NCBI GenBank assembly: GCA_001725155.1 | Contig: MEFP01000005.1 | Location: forward strand, 124,001 to 188,000 | Length of the DNA: 64,000 nt | Origin: Lysobacteraceae bacterium SCN 69-320 | Lineage (GTDB): Bacteria > Pseudomonadota > Gammaproteobacteria > Xanthomonadales > Rhodanobacteraceae | Direction: 5' to 3' | Shown: in pieces, positions 21,867 to 30,429 of the stretch | Numbering within the stretch: position 1 is the first letter of the stretch | How the letters are laid out: each line of letters starts with the position of its first letter | Notes under the pieces: model-generated | Seen by the model: only the letters and a program-made list of their open reading frames with translations | What the model was told of the DNA's origin: nothing | Database searches by the model: none | Translations under genes and position numbers: made by a program

Positions 21867-22167
21867 GGATGTCCTTGTGGCGTTCCGCAGCCGCAGCCGG
21901 CACGGATAGACCGGTCAGCATAACGCGAATCGCCAGGCCGGGCGGATCGTTTGGCCGGGCTCGCGCCGCTTGTCGCGATGAGGCGCGTCACTGTCGACGC
22001 TCGAGACAGCCAGTCGCTGCTCTCCGGTTCGATTCGAGCGAGCGTCTCAGCTGCAGCCTCGTTCAAAAGCCCTTCGCTTCGATCTGGGCGAAGGGCCTTC
22101 GCTCAGAACCGCAGGCTCCGACGGCTTGAACGCCCCACGCGCCAAAGCGCATGGGCAGCGATGGACT
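21867..22167. other. Intergenic stretch with a weak minus-strand terminator
   Basis: No gene is supported here. A 9-bp stem (22069-22077 with 22088-22096, ten-base loop) is followed by CTTTTG on the minus strand, about 70 nt after the stop of the gene at 22168, and is the likely terminator of that gene. The rest holds nothing that I recognise. Confidence 0.5.
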
Positions 22168-22755
22168 TCACTCGAACGAGCCGGAGAACAGCAGCTGGCT
22201 GTCCCATTCGACGTGGTCGAAATGGCAGTAGCTGTAACCCGGCTGGGCCGCGCCGGTCTGGCGGTGGATCAGCGAGACCCAGGCCGCGCCGCTGTGCAGC
22301 GGTGCCGTGCGCGCGACTTCCAGGGTCTCGAAACCGGCGTTGTTCGTGACGTTGCCGACGCTGGCCGTCAGCAGCACGCCGGCCGAGGTGTTGCAGTCGG
22401 GCTGGTTCAGCACCTCGATGCGCAGTTCGCAGGACGCGTTGGCCTTGAGCTGCGGCGACACGGCCGCGCGCAGCGTGAATGCTCCCGGCGCGAGCCTGAC
22501 GCACTGCGCCCAGAAATCCTCGCGCGCGCCGCTGCGGAAATTGCGCACGCGGCCGCTGCCGGCGGACGGCGAGCCGACCGTCGCATCCCAGACCAGTTCG
22601 CCGCCGGTGCCGCTGTCGAGGTACCAGCGCCAGTTGGTCGGCGCGGCGGCGGTGACCGGATCCGTATCGAAATCGGGGTTGCGCAGCACCGCCAGCGGCG
22701 GCGGCAGCGGTTCCATCCACGCGACAGCGAGCAGCAGACTGGCTAGGGCTTGCAT
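22168..22755 (-). CDS. Secreted hypothetical protein, carbohydrate-binding-module-like
   Basis: A 195-residue exported protein. A hydrophobic N-terminus (MQALASLLLAVAWM) acts as the signal peptide. The mature part starts NPDFDTD and is rich in Trp, Asn and beta-type sequence (NWRWYLDSGTG, GRVRNF, FETLEVARTA), as in jelly-roll carbohydrate-binding modules. It ends LLFSGSFE, a short tail seen on exported proteins of this group. There is no catalytic motif. The ATG at 22755 was chosen over an upstream one because the signal peptide starts there. The binding role is an inference. Confidence 0.75.
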   Translation of the reverse strand: MQALASLLLAVAWMEPLPPPLAVLRNPDFDTDPVTAAAPTNWRWYLDSGTGGELVWDATVGSPSAGSGRVRNFRSGAREDFWAQCVRLAPGAFTLRAAVSPQLKANASCELRIEVLNQPDCNTSAGVLLTASVGNVTNNAGFETLEVARTAPLHSGAAWVSLIHRQTGAAQPGYSYCHFDHVEWDSQLLFSGSFE

Positions 22756-22848
22756 GGCGGGCGCTCCCCGGTGAGGCGCCGGCACTATAGCGCGGCACCG
22801 ACCGGGCCAAGGTGAACGGTTGTCGCAGTCCGGCCGCCGCCGGTCGGC

Positions 22849-24930
22849 TCAGGCGCCGGCGTAGCGGGCCGAAGCGCCTATCCAGCGCGCGACGATGCGA
22901 TCGGCCAATCCGGCGTGGCTGCCGAGCAGGGCTTCGCCGATACGCTGCACGTCGGGCAGCAGGGCAGCGTCGCGACGGATGTCGGCGATGCGGAATTCGA
23001 GCCGGCCGGTCTGGCGCGTGCCGAGCATTTCGCCGGGCCCGCGCAGTTCCAGATCCTTTTCCGCGATGCGGAAGCCGTCGCTGGTCTCGCGCATGACCTC
23101 CAGGCGCGCGCGCGCCAGCGGGGACAGCGGCGGCTGGTACAGCAGCACGCAGTTGGACGCGACGTGGCCGCGGCCGACGCGGCCGCGCAGCTGGTGCAGC
23201 TGGGCCAGACCCAGGCGCTCGGCATTCTCGATGATCATGAGGCTCGCGTTGGGCACGTCAACGCCGACCTCGATCACCGTGGTCGCCACCAGCACGGCGA
23301 TCTCGCCGGCCTTGAACGCGTCCATCAGCGCAGTCTTTTCCTTGGGCTTGAGGCGGCCGTGCACGAGGCCGACCTTGAGTTCGGGCAGCGCGGCGCTGAG
23401 CTCGACATGGGTCACCTCGGCGGCCTGTGCCTGCAGCAGTTCGGTCTCCTCGATCAGGGTGCAGACCCAATAGGCCTGATGGCCCTGCAGGCAGGCCGCG
23501 CGAATGCGCGCGATGACTTCGGCGCGACGCCCGTTGGCGACGACGACGGTCGTGACCGGCGTGCGTCCGGGCGGAAGCTGGTCGATGACCGAGACGTCGA
23601 GGTCCGCATAGGCGGTCATGGCCAGCGTGCGCGGAATCGGCGTGGCAGTCAGCACGAGCTGATGCGGCACGCGCTCGCCTTCGCGGCCCTTGTCGCGCAG
23701 CGCCAGTCGCTGATGCACGCCGAAGCGATGCTGCTCGTCGATGATGGCCAGTCCGAGCTGGCGGAACGCGACGCCTTCCTGCATCAGCGCATGCGTGCCG
23801 ACGACGACGCCGGCGCCGCCGGCCACGGCGTCCAGCGCCGCCTTGCGCGCGCGGCCCTGCACCTTGCCGGCAAGCCAGACCACCTCGACGCCGAGCGGCT
23901 CCAGCCAGCCGCGCAAGGTGCGCAGATGCTGTTCGGCCAGCAGTTCGGTAGGCGCCATCAGCGCCGCCTGATGGCCGGCTTCGACGGCGCTCAGCGCGGC
24001 CAGCGCGGCGACCACAGTCTTGCCCGAGCCGACATCGCCCTGGACCAGGCGCAGCATGGGTTCGCTGCCACGCAGGTCGGCGGCGATCTCGGCGCCGACG
24101 CGGCGTTGTGCGCCGGTCAGCGCATAGGGCAGCGCGGCGAGCAGGCGCCGGCGCAGGTGACCGTCGCCGGCCAGCGCCGGCGCGGCCTGACGGCGCACGG
24201 TATTGCGCAGCTGGCGCAGGCTCAGGTGATGGCTCAGCAATTCCTCGAATGCGAGCCGCTGCTGCGCCGGATGCACGCCGGCCAGCAGCTGCGCGACGTT
24301 CGCGTCCGGCGGCGGCCGGTGTACGAACAGCAGCGCCTCGCGCAGCGACGCCAGTTCCAGCCCGGCGCGCAGCGAATCCGGAATCAGCTCCAGCGCGTCG
24401 TCGTCGGGCAGACGCTGCAGGGCGTGCTGGATCAGGCTGCCGAGCCGGCGCTGGCCGAGTCCTTCGGTGGTCGGATAGACCGGCGTCAGGTTTTCCTCGA
24501 CCGTGCTCGTCGCGTCGTCGACCAGGCGCTGGTACTGCGGATGCACCATTTCCAGGCTGTTCTGGCCGCGCCGCACTTCGCCGTAGCAGCGCAGTCGCGC
24601 GCCGGGCTTGAGCTGGTCGGCCTGGGCGCCGCGAAAGTGAAAAAAGCGCAGCACCAGCGTTTCCTGCGAACCGTCGCTGAGCGCGACGCGCAGCTGCGGG
24701 CGGCCGCGGAAGCCGCGCTGCACCACATCGACGATCCCTTCGACCTGGGCCGACTCGCCTTCGCGCAAATCGGCGATCGGCACGAGGCGCGTACGGTCCT
24801 CGTAGCGCAGCGGCAGGTGGAACCAGAGGTCCTGCAGCACCGTCATGCCGAGCCGCGCGAGCGTTTCGCGCAGCGCCGGCCCGACGCCGGGCAATCCGGT
24901 CAGCGGCTGCAGTCCCGCCTCGGTGGGCAT
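22849..24930 (-). CDS. recG: ATP-dependent DNA helicase RecG
   Basis: A 693-residue branch-migration helicase that remodels stalled replication forks and Holliday junctions. The N-terminal wedge/OB region (about 50-160) precedes helicase motifs GDVGSGKT (Walker A), IIDEQHRFGVHQR (DEQH box), LTATPIPRTLAMT and LRGRVGRG (motif VI). The C-terminus with ADIRRDAALLPDVQ is typical. It starts 22 nt after ridA, in the order rpoZ-spoT-ridA-recG. Confidence 0.97.
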   Translation of the reverse strand: MPTEAGLQPLTGLPGVGPALRETLARLGMTVLQDLWFHLPLRYEDRTRLVPIADLREGESAQVEGIVDVVQRGFRGRPQLRVALSDGSQETLVLRFFHFRGAQADQLKPGARLRCYGEVRRGQNSLEMVHPQYQRLVDDATSTVEENLTPVYPTTEGLGQRRLGSLIQHALQRLPDDDALELIPDSLRAGLELASLREALLFVHRPPPDANVAQLLAGVHPAQQRLAFEELLSHHLSLRQLRNTVRRQAAPALAGDGHLRRRLLAALPYALTGAQRRVGAEIAADLRGSEPMLRLVQGDVGSGKTVVAALAALSAVEAGHQAALMAPTELLAEQHLRTLRGWLEPLGVEVVWLAGKVQGRARKAALDAVAGGAGVVVGTHALMQEGVAFRQLGLAIIDEQHRFGVHQRLALRDKGREGERVPHQLVLTATPIPRTLAMTAYADLDVSVIDQLPPGRTPVTTVVVANGRRAEVIARIRAACLQGHQAYWVCTLIEETELLQAQAAEVTHVELSAALPELKVGLVHGRLKPKEKTALMDAFKAGEIAVLVATTVIEVGVDVPNASLMIIENAERLGLAQLHQLRGRVGRGHVASNCVLLYQPPLSPLARARLEVMRETSDGFRIAEKDLELRGPGEMLGTRQTGRLEFRIADIRRDAALLPDVQRIGEALLGSHAGLADRIVARWIGASARYAGA

Positions 24931-24952
24931 GCCGGCCTTACGCGGATGCGCG

Positions 24953-25336
24953 TCAGCCGCGCACGAGCACGAGGTCGACCTCGACCTGCGCGCCGCGCGG
25001 CAGAGCCGCGACGCCGATCGTCGAGCGCGCCGGATACGGCGGCTGGAAGTATTCGGTCATGACCGCGTTGACTGCGGCAAAGTTGGACAGATCGGTCAGA
25101 TAGATGCCGACGCGCGCAACGTCGGAGAAGCTGGCGCCAGCCGCCTCGATCACCGCCTTCAGATTGTCGAACACGCGATGCGCCTGGGCGGCGATGTCGC
25201 CGGCGACGAGCTCGCCGCTGGCCGGGTCCAGCGGGATCTGTCCCGAGGTGTAGATCGTGTTGCCGACCTGCACGGCCTGGGAATACGGGCCTATGGCCTT
25301 GGGAGCGGCGTCGCTGGCGATCACGGTGCGGGACAT
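24953..25336 (-). CDS. ridA: RidA-family 2-iminobutanoate/2-iminopropanoate deaminase
   Basis: A 127-residue trimeric enzyme that hydrolyses reactive enamine/imine intermediates made by PLP enzymes. The family signature is present: [32 protein letters not shown]-like [10 protein letters not shown], and [20 protein letters not shown] with the catalytic arginine. It lies between spoT and recG, as in many proteobacteria. Confidence 0.96.
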   Translation of the reverse strand: MSRTVIASDAAPKAIGPYSQAVQVGNTIYTSGQIPLDPASGELVAGDIAAQAHRVFDNLKAVIEAAGASFSDVARVGIYLTDLSNFAAVNAVMTEYFQPPYPARSTIGVAALPRGAQVEVDLVLVRG

Positions 25337-25438
25337 GACTCATCCTCGAGGGCTGGGGCGAGTCGGCGATTCTAGCGAGGCGGCGCGGCAGCGGCTAATG
25401 CATCGACGGCGCGGCGATTCCGGAGCGGCGGCCCGCGC

Positions 25439-27604
25439 TCAGACCGGATGGCGATAGACGCCATGCACGACGCCGAGCCGGCGCACGCGCCGCATGACGT
25501 CGGCCAGATGCTTGCGGTTGCGCACCTCGATCGTGAACACGATGATCGCCGACATCACGCCGCGGTCCTGGTATTCGACGTTCTCGATGTTGGAATTGCT
25601 CTCGGCGATGGCCGCGGCGACCGAGGCCAGCACGCCGGGCTTGTTCTGGATGTCGACGCGCAGCTCGCACTTGTAGTCACCGCTGACGTCGCGGTCCCAT
25701 TCCATCGCGATGCAGCGCTCGGGCGACTTGCGGAACTCGGGCACGTTCGGACACTCGAGCCGGTGCACGACGATGCCCTTGCCGGCCGACATGAAGCCCA
25801 TGATGTCGTCGCCCGGCAGCGGGTGGCAGCAGTTGGCGAAGGTCAGTACGCCGCGCTCGGCGCCGGTGATGCGTATGCTCTCGGCCGTGCGCGACGCGCG
25901 CAGGCGCGTCTTGCCGCCCTTGAGACGCAGCAGCTGCGTGGCGACGTGCTCGGCGACGCGGTTGCCCAGCGCGATGTCGGCGAGCAGTTCCTCGAGGCGG
26001 CGGAATTTCTGCTCCGCCAGATAGCTGTCGAGCACTTCGCCCGGAATGCCCTCGAGCGAAATGCCGACCTGGTCCAGCGCACGATCCAGCATGCGGTGGC
26101 CGAGCTCGACGGCGTCCTCGTGCTGCAGGCGCTTCAGATGATGGCGTATCGCAGTGCGCGCCTTGGCCGACACCACCCATTCCAGCCACTGCGGATGCGG
26201 TTGCGCCGACGGCGCGGTGATGATTTCCACGGTCTGGCCGCTGACCAGGCGCGTGCGCAGCGGCGCCAGCTTCTTGTCCACGCGCGCATGCACCGCGTGC
26301 TGGCCGACCTCGCTGTGCACGGCGTAGGCGAAATCCAGCGCCGTCGCATTGCGCGGCAAGGCGAGGATGCGGCCCTTCGGCGAGAACAGATAGACGTCGT
26401 CGGGGAACAGGTCGACCTTGACGTTCTCGATGAATTCCAGCGACGAGGCGGTGCGCGCCTGGCTGTCGACGAGCCCTTCGACCCACTCGCGTGCGCGCGA
26501 CTGCGCGGCATTTCCCTGACCGCCGCCGGACTTGTAGGCCCAGTGCGCCGCGACGCCGCGCTCGGCCACCGAGTCCATTTCCTCGGTGCGGATCTGGATC
26601 TCGATCGGTGCGCCGAACGGCCCGAACACGACCGTGTGCAGCGACTGGTAGCCGTTGACCTTCGGAATCGCGATGAAGTCACGGAAGCGCGCGTCCATCG
26701 GCTTGTACAGGCCATGCACGGCGCCGAGCGCGTGATAGCAGCGCATGACGCTGTCGGTCACGACGCGGAAGCCGTAGACGTCCATGACCTGAGCGAAGGA
26801 TTTGTGCTCGTTGCGCATCTTCGTGTAGATGCTGAACGGCGATTTGATGCGGCTGACGACGCGCGCGACGATGCCTTCGGAGGCCAGTCGCGCGGCCAGC
26901 GCGCTCTCGATCTTGCTCATGGCCTCGCGGCGATTGCCCAGGGTGCTCTTGATCCGCGTCTCGATGACGCGGTGGCGGTCCGGGTACATCGCGCGGAAGC
27001 CCAGCTCCTGCAGCTCGCCTTTGAAGCGGTTCATGCCCAGGCGCTGGGCGATCGGCGCGTAGATCTCCAAGGTCTCGCGCGCGATGCGCCGACGCGCGGA
27101 GTGCTCCATCGCGCCGAGCGTGCGCATGTTGTGCAGGCGATCGGCGAGCTTGATCAGGATCACACGCAGATCGCGCGCCATCGCCAGCAGCATCTTGCGG
27201 AAGCTCTCGGCGGCGGCTTCCTGACGGCTCTTGAACTGCAGCTTGTCGAGCTTGGTCACGCCGTCGACGAGTTCGGCGACGGGCTCGCCGAATTCCGCGG
27301 CGAGTTCGGCCCGCGTCAGGTCGGTGTCTTCGAGCGTGTCGTGCAGGATCGCGGCGATGATGGTCTCGTGGTCGAGACCGAGGTCGGCCATGATCGAGGC
27401 CACGGCGACCGGATGCGTGATGTACGGCTCGCCGCTCTTGCGTTTCTGCTCCCGATGCGCGTGCGCGCCGACTTCATAGGCGCGACGCACGAGAGCCACC
27501 TGCGCCAACGGCAGGTAGCTCTGCAGCTTTTCTTCCAGCGCGCGAACGTAGGCGGGAGGATCGCTCACCGCCGGCGCCTGCTGCGGGATCAGGGCCGTAC
27601 TCAC
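25439..27604 (-). CDS. spoT: Bifunctional (p)ppGpp synthetase/hydrolase SpoT
   Basis: A 721-residue stringent-response enzyme. The HD hydrolase domain has His64 and the HDTLEDT motif (88-94), so ppGpp hydrolysis is expected. The synthetase domain includes YGFRVV, IPKVNGYQSLHT and the downstream TEEMD. A TGS domain (about 405-465, FSPKGRILALPRNATALDFAYAVHS) and a C-terminal ACT domain (about 645-718) follow. It starts with GTG at 27604, and GGAG lies upstream. It is 51 nt after rpoZ, so the two are probably co-transcribed. Confidence 0.96.
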   Translation of the reverse strand: MSTALIPQQAPAVSDPPAYVRALEEKLQSYLPLAQVALVRRAYEVGAHAHREQKRKSGEPYITHPVAVASIMADLGLDHETIIAAILHDTLEDTDLTRAELAAEFGEPVAELVDGVTKLDKLQFKSRQEAAAESFRKMLLAMARDLRVILIKLADRLHNMRTLGAMEHSARRRIARETLEIYAPIAQRLGMNRFKGELQELGFRAMYPDRHRVIETRIKSTLGNRREAMSKIESALAARLASEGIVARVVSRIKSPFSIYTKMRNEHKSFAQVMDVYGFRVVTDSVMRCYHALGAVHGLYKPMDARFRDFIAIPKVNGYQSLHTVVFGPFGAPIEIQIRTEEMDSVAERGVAAHWAYKSGGGQGNAAQSRAREWVEGLVDSQARTASSLEFIENVKVDLFPDDVYLFSPKGRILALPRNATALDFAYAVHSEVGQHAVHARVDKKLAPLRTRLVSGQTVEIITAPSAQPHPQWLEWVVSAKARTAIRHHLKRLQHEDAVELGHRMLDRALDQVGISLEGIPGEVLDSYLAEQKFRRLEELLADIALGNRVAEHVATQLLRLKGGKTRLRASRTAESIRITGAERGVLTFANCCHPLPGDDIMGFMSAGKGIVVHRLECPNVPEFRKSPERCIAMEWDRDVSGDYKCELRVDIQNKPGVLASVAAAIAESNSNIENVEYQDRGVMSAIIVFTIEVRNRKHLADVMRRVRRLGVVHGVYRHPV

Positions 27605-27655
27605 GAGGTGCTCCGCTGGAAGCAGCGCCGGCGAACGCCGGCCGGGATGGAGGTA

Positions 27656-27949
27656 TTACAGATCGTCGCCGCCGCCCTTGAGGTCGTCGTCGACTTCGGC
27701 GGCAGCCCATTCCAGGGCTTCTCGTTCAGCGCGCTCGCGTTCGAGCTTGTCAACCTGTTCGATCAGCGCGTTGTCGACCTTGCCTTCGGCGATCTCACGC
27801 AGGGCGAGCACGGTGGGCTTGTCGTTTTCGGCGGTGACGAGGGAGTCGGCGCCCTTGGCCAGCTGACGCGCGCGCTTGGTCGCCATCAGCACCAGTTCGA
27901 AGCGGTTGTCGACGACCTGCAGGCAGTCTTCTACGGTTACTCGAGCCAT
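27656..27949 (-). CDS. rpoZ: RNA polymerase omega subunit
   Basis: A 97-residue subunit that stabilises beta-prime folding and is part of the ppGpp site 1 of RNA polymerase. [20 protein letters not shown] and the ARQLAKGA stretch are family-typical. The C-terminus is acidic. gmk, which usually precedes rpoZ, is instead about 8 kb away at 35.7 kb. Confidence 0.97.
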   Translation of the reverse strand: MARVTVEDCLQVVDNRFELVLMATKRARQLAKGADSLVTAENDKPTVLALREIAEGKVDNALIEQVDKLERERAEREALEWAAAEVDDDLKGGGDDL

Positions 27950-27991
27950 GTGAACCTCAAAATCAAAAAAATCAGACGCTTGTATGCCGGC

Positions 27992-28021
27992 ATTGTAGCC
28001 GGCGCGCTCGCCGGCGCGCAA
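27992..28021 (-). promoter_or_regulatory. Sigma-70-type promoter for rpoZ-spoT
   Basis: On the minus strand TTGCGC (28016-28021) and TACAAT (27992-27997) are 18 bases apart, giving a leader of about 35-40 nt before rpoZ. The other half of this divergent gap drives mlaA; I see no clear hexamers for it. Confidence 0.55.
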
Positions 28022-28195
28022 ACGGCGGCTGTAACCAGGCCGTGATACCGGTGTAAACTTCCGGGTTCGCGCGCATCCGGACACCCCGCCGCCGTGGCAT
28101 ATTTCGAGCACCCTGGTCGGATGCCCGGCCCGGCTTGATTGTGCAAAGATCGGCCCGACTGTCCGCTCGCGCCCCGCCCGCAGGAAGCAGTCCGC

Positions 28196-29029
28196 ATGTC
28201 ATTTCCATTGCGTTGCACGTCGCTGAAGCCGCTGGCCCTGATCGCCTTCAGCGTTATGCTGGCCGGCTGCTCCATCGCCAAGCCGCGTACCGACGATCCG
28301 TGGGAGCGCTGGAACCGCAAGGCCTACGCGTTCAACGAGACCGCCGACCGCGCCGTGATCCGCCCGGTCGCCGTCGGCTACCGCAAGGTCACCACCCCGA
28401 ACATGCGCCGCGTGCTGAGCAACTTCTTCAGCAACCTGCGCCTGCCGATCACGATGGTGAACAACCTGCTGCAGGGCCGTCCGAAGGACTTCACCCGCAG
28501 CACCGGCCGCCTGCTCGTCAACACCACCCTGGGCCTGGTCGGCTTCTTCGACCCGGCCAGCCAGATGGGCCTGAAACTGCAGGAGCAGGACTTCGGCACC
28601 ACCCTGGCCAAATGGGGCGTGCCCGACGGCCCCTACCTCGTGCTGCCGCTGCTCGGTTCGACCACGGCCCGCGACGTATTTCGCTTCCCGGTCGACCGCT
28701 TCTTCGATCCGCTGGCCTGGTACGCCAGCGATCGCAACCTGCAATACAAGGCCCAGTACATGCCGACCTGGCTGTTCCTGGTGACCCTGCGCTCGCGCGG
28801 CATCGACGCCGAGGGTCTGCTCGAAGGCGTCTACGACCCGTACGTGTTCTACCGCGACGCTTATCGCCAGCAGCGGGTCTACCAGATCTACGACGGCAAC
28901 CCGCCGGTGGAGGTCATCGAACAGCTGCAGGGCGTCGGCGACGATTTCGATCCCGACGAGCTGCTGCGCGAACAGCAGCAGTACGAGAAGAACAAGGCCG
29001 GCAACGAGCACCAGGCCACGACGCCCTGA
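28196..29029 (+). CDS. mlaA: Outer-membrane lipoprotein MlaA (VacJ)
   Basis: A 277-residue lipoprotein that removes misplaced phospholipid from the outer leaflet of the outer membrane and passes it to MlaC. The lipobox LAGC places the lipidated Cys at 25. [33 protein letters not shown] and [15 protein letters not shown] are hallmark MlaA segments. AGGAAG precedes the ATG. The partner genes mlaFEDCB are 3.5 kb away on the other strand. Confidence 0.96.
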   Translation: MSFPLRCTSLKPLALIAFSVMLAGCSIAKPRTDDPWERWNRKAYAFNETADRAVIRPVAVGYRKVTTPNMRRVLSNFFSNLRLPITMVNNLLQGRPKDFTRSTGRLLVNTTLGLVGFFDPASQMGLKLQEQDFGTTLAKWGVPDGPYLVLPLLGSTTARDVFRFPVDRFFDPLAWYASDRNLQYKAQYMPTWLFLVTLRSRGIDAEGLLEGVYDPYVFYRDAYRQQRVYQIYDGNPPVEVIEQLQGVGDDFDPDELLREQQQYEKNKAGNEHQATTP

Positions 29030-29124
29030 TCCGGACCACGGCGTTCTCCGGCACGGTGCCGGGCGCCGATCTCCCGGCCGACGCCCGGAAAGTACCGACG
29101 CCGGCCCCGGCCGACACAGCCATG

Positions 29125-29160
29125 AAAAAGGCCAGCCGCCGGCAACGCCGGCGGCTGGCC
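29125..29160 (-). terminator. Terminator hairpin between mlaA and the gene at 29223
   Basis: A perfect 14-bp stem (29130-29143 with 29147-29160) with an AAC loop. The minus strand continues with CTTTTTC, so it terminates the gene ending at 29223. mlaA transcripts also run into it, but without a T tract. Confidence 0.8.
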
Positions 29161-29222
29161 TGATCACGACGCAGGCCGGCAGACCGCGACTGCAGTACCG
29201 CCGCCTCTCGCCCGGTCCATCC

Positions 29223-29669
29223 TCAGGGCTTAGGCGCCGGCCACAGCGAACGCTGCAGTTCCTGCTGCGCGCGCTCGTAGTCGTCTGCCCGGAAGCGTTC
29301 GCGCAGTTCCTTCGTGCCGTCGAGGAAACGCTGCACCACCTCGTGCGGCAGTTCGCTGGCGGTAGTGGTTCCGGACTCGGGATCGCCGATCGGCGTCACG
29401 AAGCTCTCGAACTTCTGCGCGCAGACATGGCACCCCTCGATGCTGGTGATGCCTCCTCCCGTCGCGATGCCTTCGTCCAGTTTCTGCTGGCATTTGAGCA
29501 TCGTGGCTTCCATGACGCCCCAGCCGGACTGTCCGCGCCAGATCTGGGCGCAATAGCGGCTGTACGGCAGGTTGCCGTTGACCGAGATCACATAGAACGC
29601 ATTGCTCGAACCTGCCGCGGCCAGCAAGCCAAGCGCCAGCACCATCTTCGTCATCCGAATAGACATCAT
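29223..29669 (-). CDS. Small secreted cysteine-containing hypothetical protein
   Basis: A 148-residue exported protein. The signal peptide ends near SNA (residue 24), leaving FYVISVNGNLPYSRYC. Four cysteines remain (RYC, KCQ and GCHVC), including a CxxC-like GCHVC. The C-terminal third is helical and charged. GGGAG lies 3-8 nt before the first of two adjacent ATGs (29669), which fixes the start. I do not recognise the family. Export and disulfide formation are inferred from the signal peptide and cysteines. Confidence 0.7.
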   Translation of the reverse strand: MMSIRMTKMVLALGLLAAAGSSNAFYVISVNGNLPYSRYCAQIWRGQSGWGVMEATMLKCQQKLDEGIATGGGITSIEGCHVCAQKFESFVTPIGDPESGTTTASELPHEVVQRFLDGTKELRERFRADDYERAQQELQRSLWPAPKP

Positions 29670-29944
29670 GTTCTCCCGTGATTGATTGACGCGTCCTTGC
29701 GACCGGACGCGGCGACGAACGCTAGGCACGGGGCCGCAGGCGCGCGAGCGAAATGCGGTGACGACATCGGGACGGCTGCGGATGCGATCGGGAACAGATC
29801 GCCCGGAACGCCCGCGGAATCCACCACAAAATCAAATAAAATCAATCAGATAATTGGATACATTCCCGTCACGGTCCCAATCCGCGCTGGCGTGCGGCGA
29901 CGGCGTCGCTACGATCCGGCCACCACCACCGAGGAAACACGCCG

Positions 29945-30424
29945 ATGATTTCGACCCGCCTCGCCTTCGCGCTCGCCGCCGGCCTTGCCGGCTGCGGCAG
30001 TGCCGCGGCGCACAGCGAGCTCCACAGCGCAAACTGGTGCTCGACCGGAACCGTCGCGTACACCGGCGAAATCTTCTACACGGCCGATGAGCTCCACGCC
30101 GAATACAACCGACGCCAGCAGGACGCCCTGCGACGCTGCCTACAGGAGACCGGCAACCCGAACACCACCAGCGGCGGCGTCGGCACCTGCGGCGTGTTCG
30201 ATCCGCCGTATGAAATGGCTGTGTCCATGGCCCGGGCGGCCTGCGGCGATCCCGGATCCACCACGCCGACCCCGGATAGCCCGGTCGTGGTCTTCATCGA
30301 CGAGCCGCAGGCCTTCAACGACCCGGACCATCACCAGCTCTTCAACCTCGACAGCGGGCTGCACGGCATGTGCGGCATCTGCGTGAACAGCGGGCCCATC
30401 CCCGTGCCACGCGACCAGAACTGA
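29945..30424 (+). CDS. Secreted hypothetical protein
   Basis: A 159-residue exported protein with the signal MISTRLAFALAAGLAGCGSAAA. Six cysteines occur in the mature part, with an acidic, proline-rich centre (TTPTPDSP) and the tail GMCGICVNSGP. It starts at ATG 29945 after GAGGAAAC and converges on the TPR gene only 5 nt away. The AT-rich patch at about 29826-29875 upstream probably carries promoters for this gene and the divergent one at 29669. The family is unknown. Confidence 0.65.
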   Translation: MISTRLAFALAAGLAGCGSAAAHSELHSANWCSTGTVAYTGEIFYTADELHAEYNRRQQDALRRCLQETGNPNTTSGGVGTCGVFDPPYEMAVSMARAACGDPGSTTPTPDSPVVVFIDEPQAFNDPDHHQLFNLDSGLHGMCGICVNSGPIPVPRDQN

Positions 30425-30429
30425 CGGCG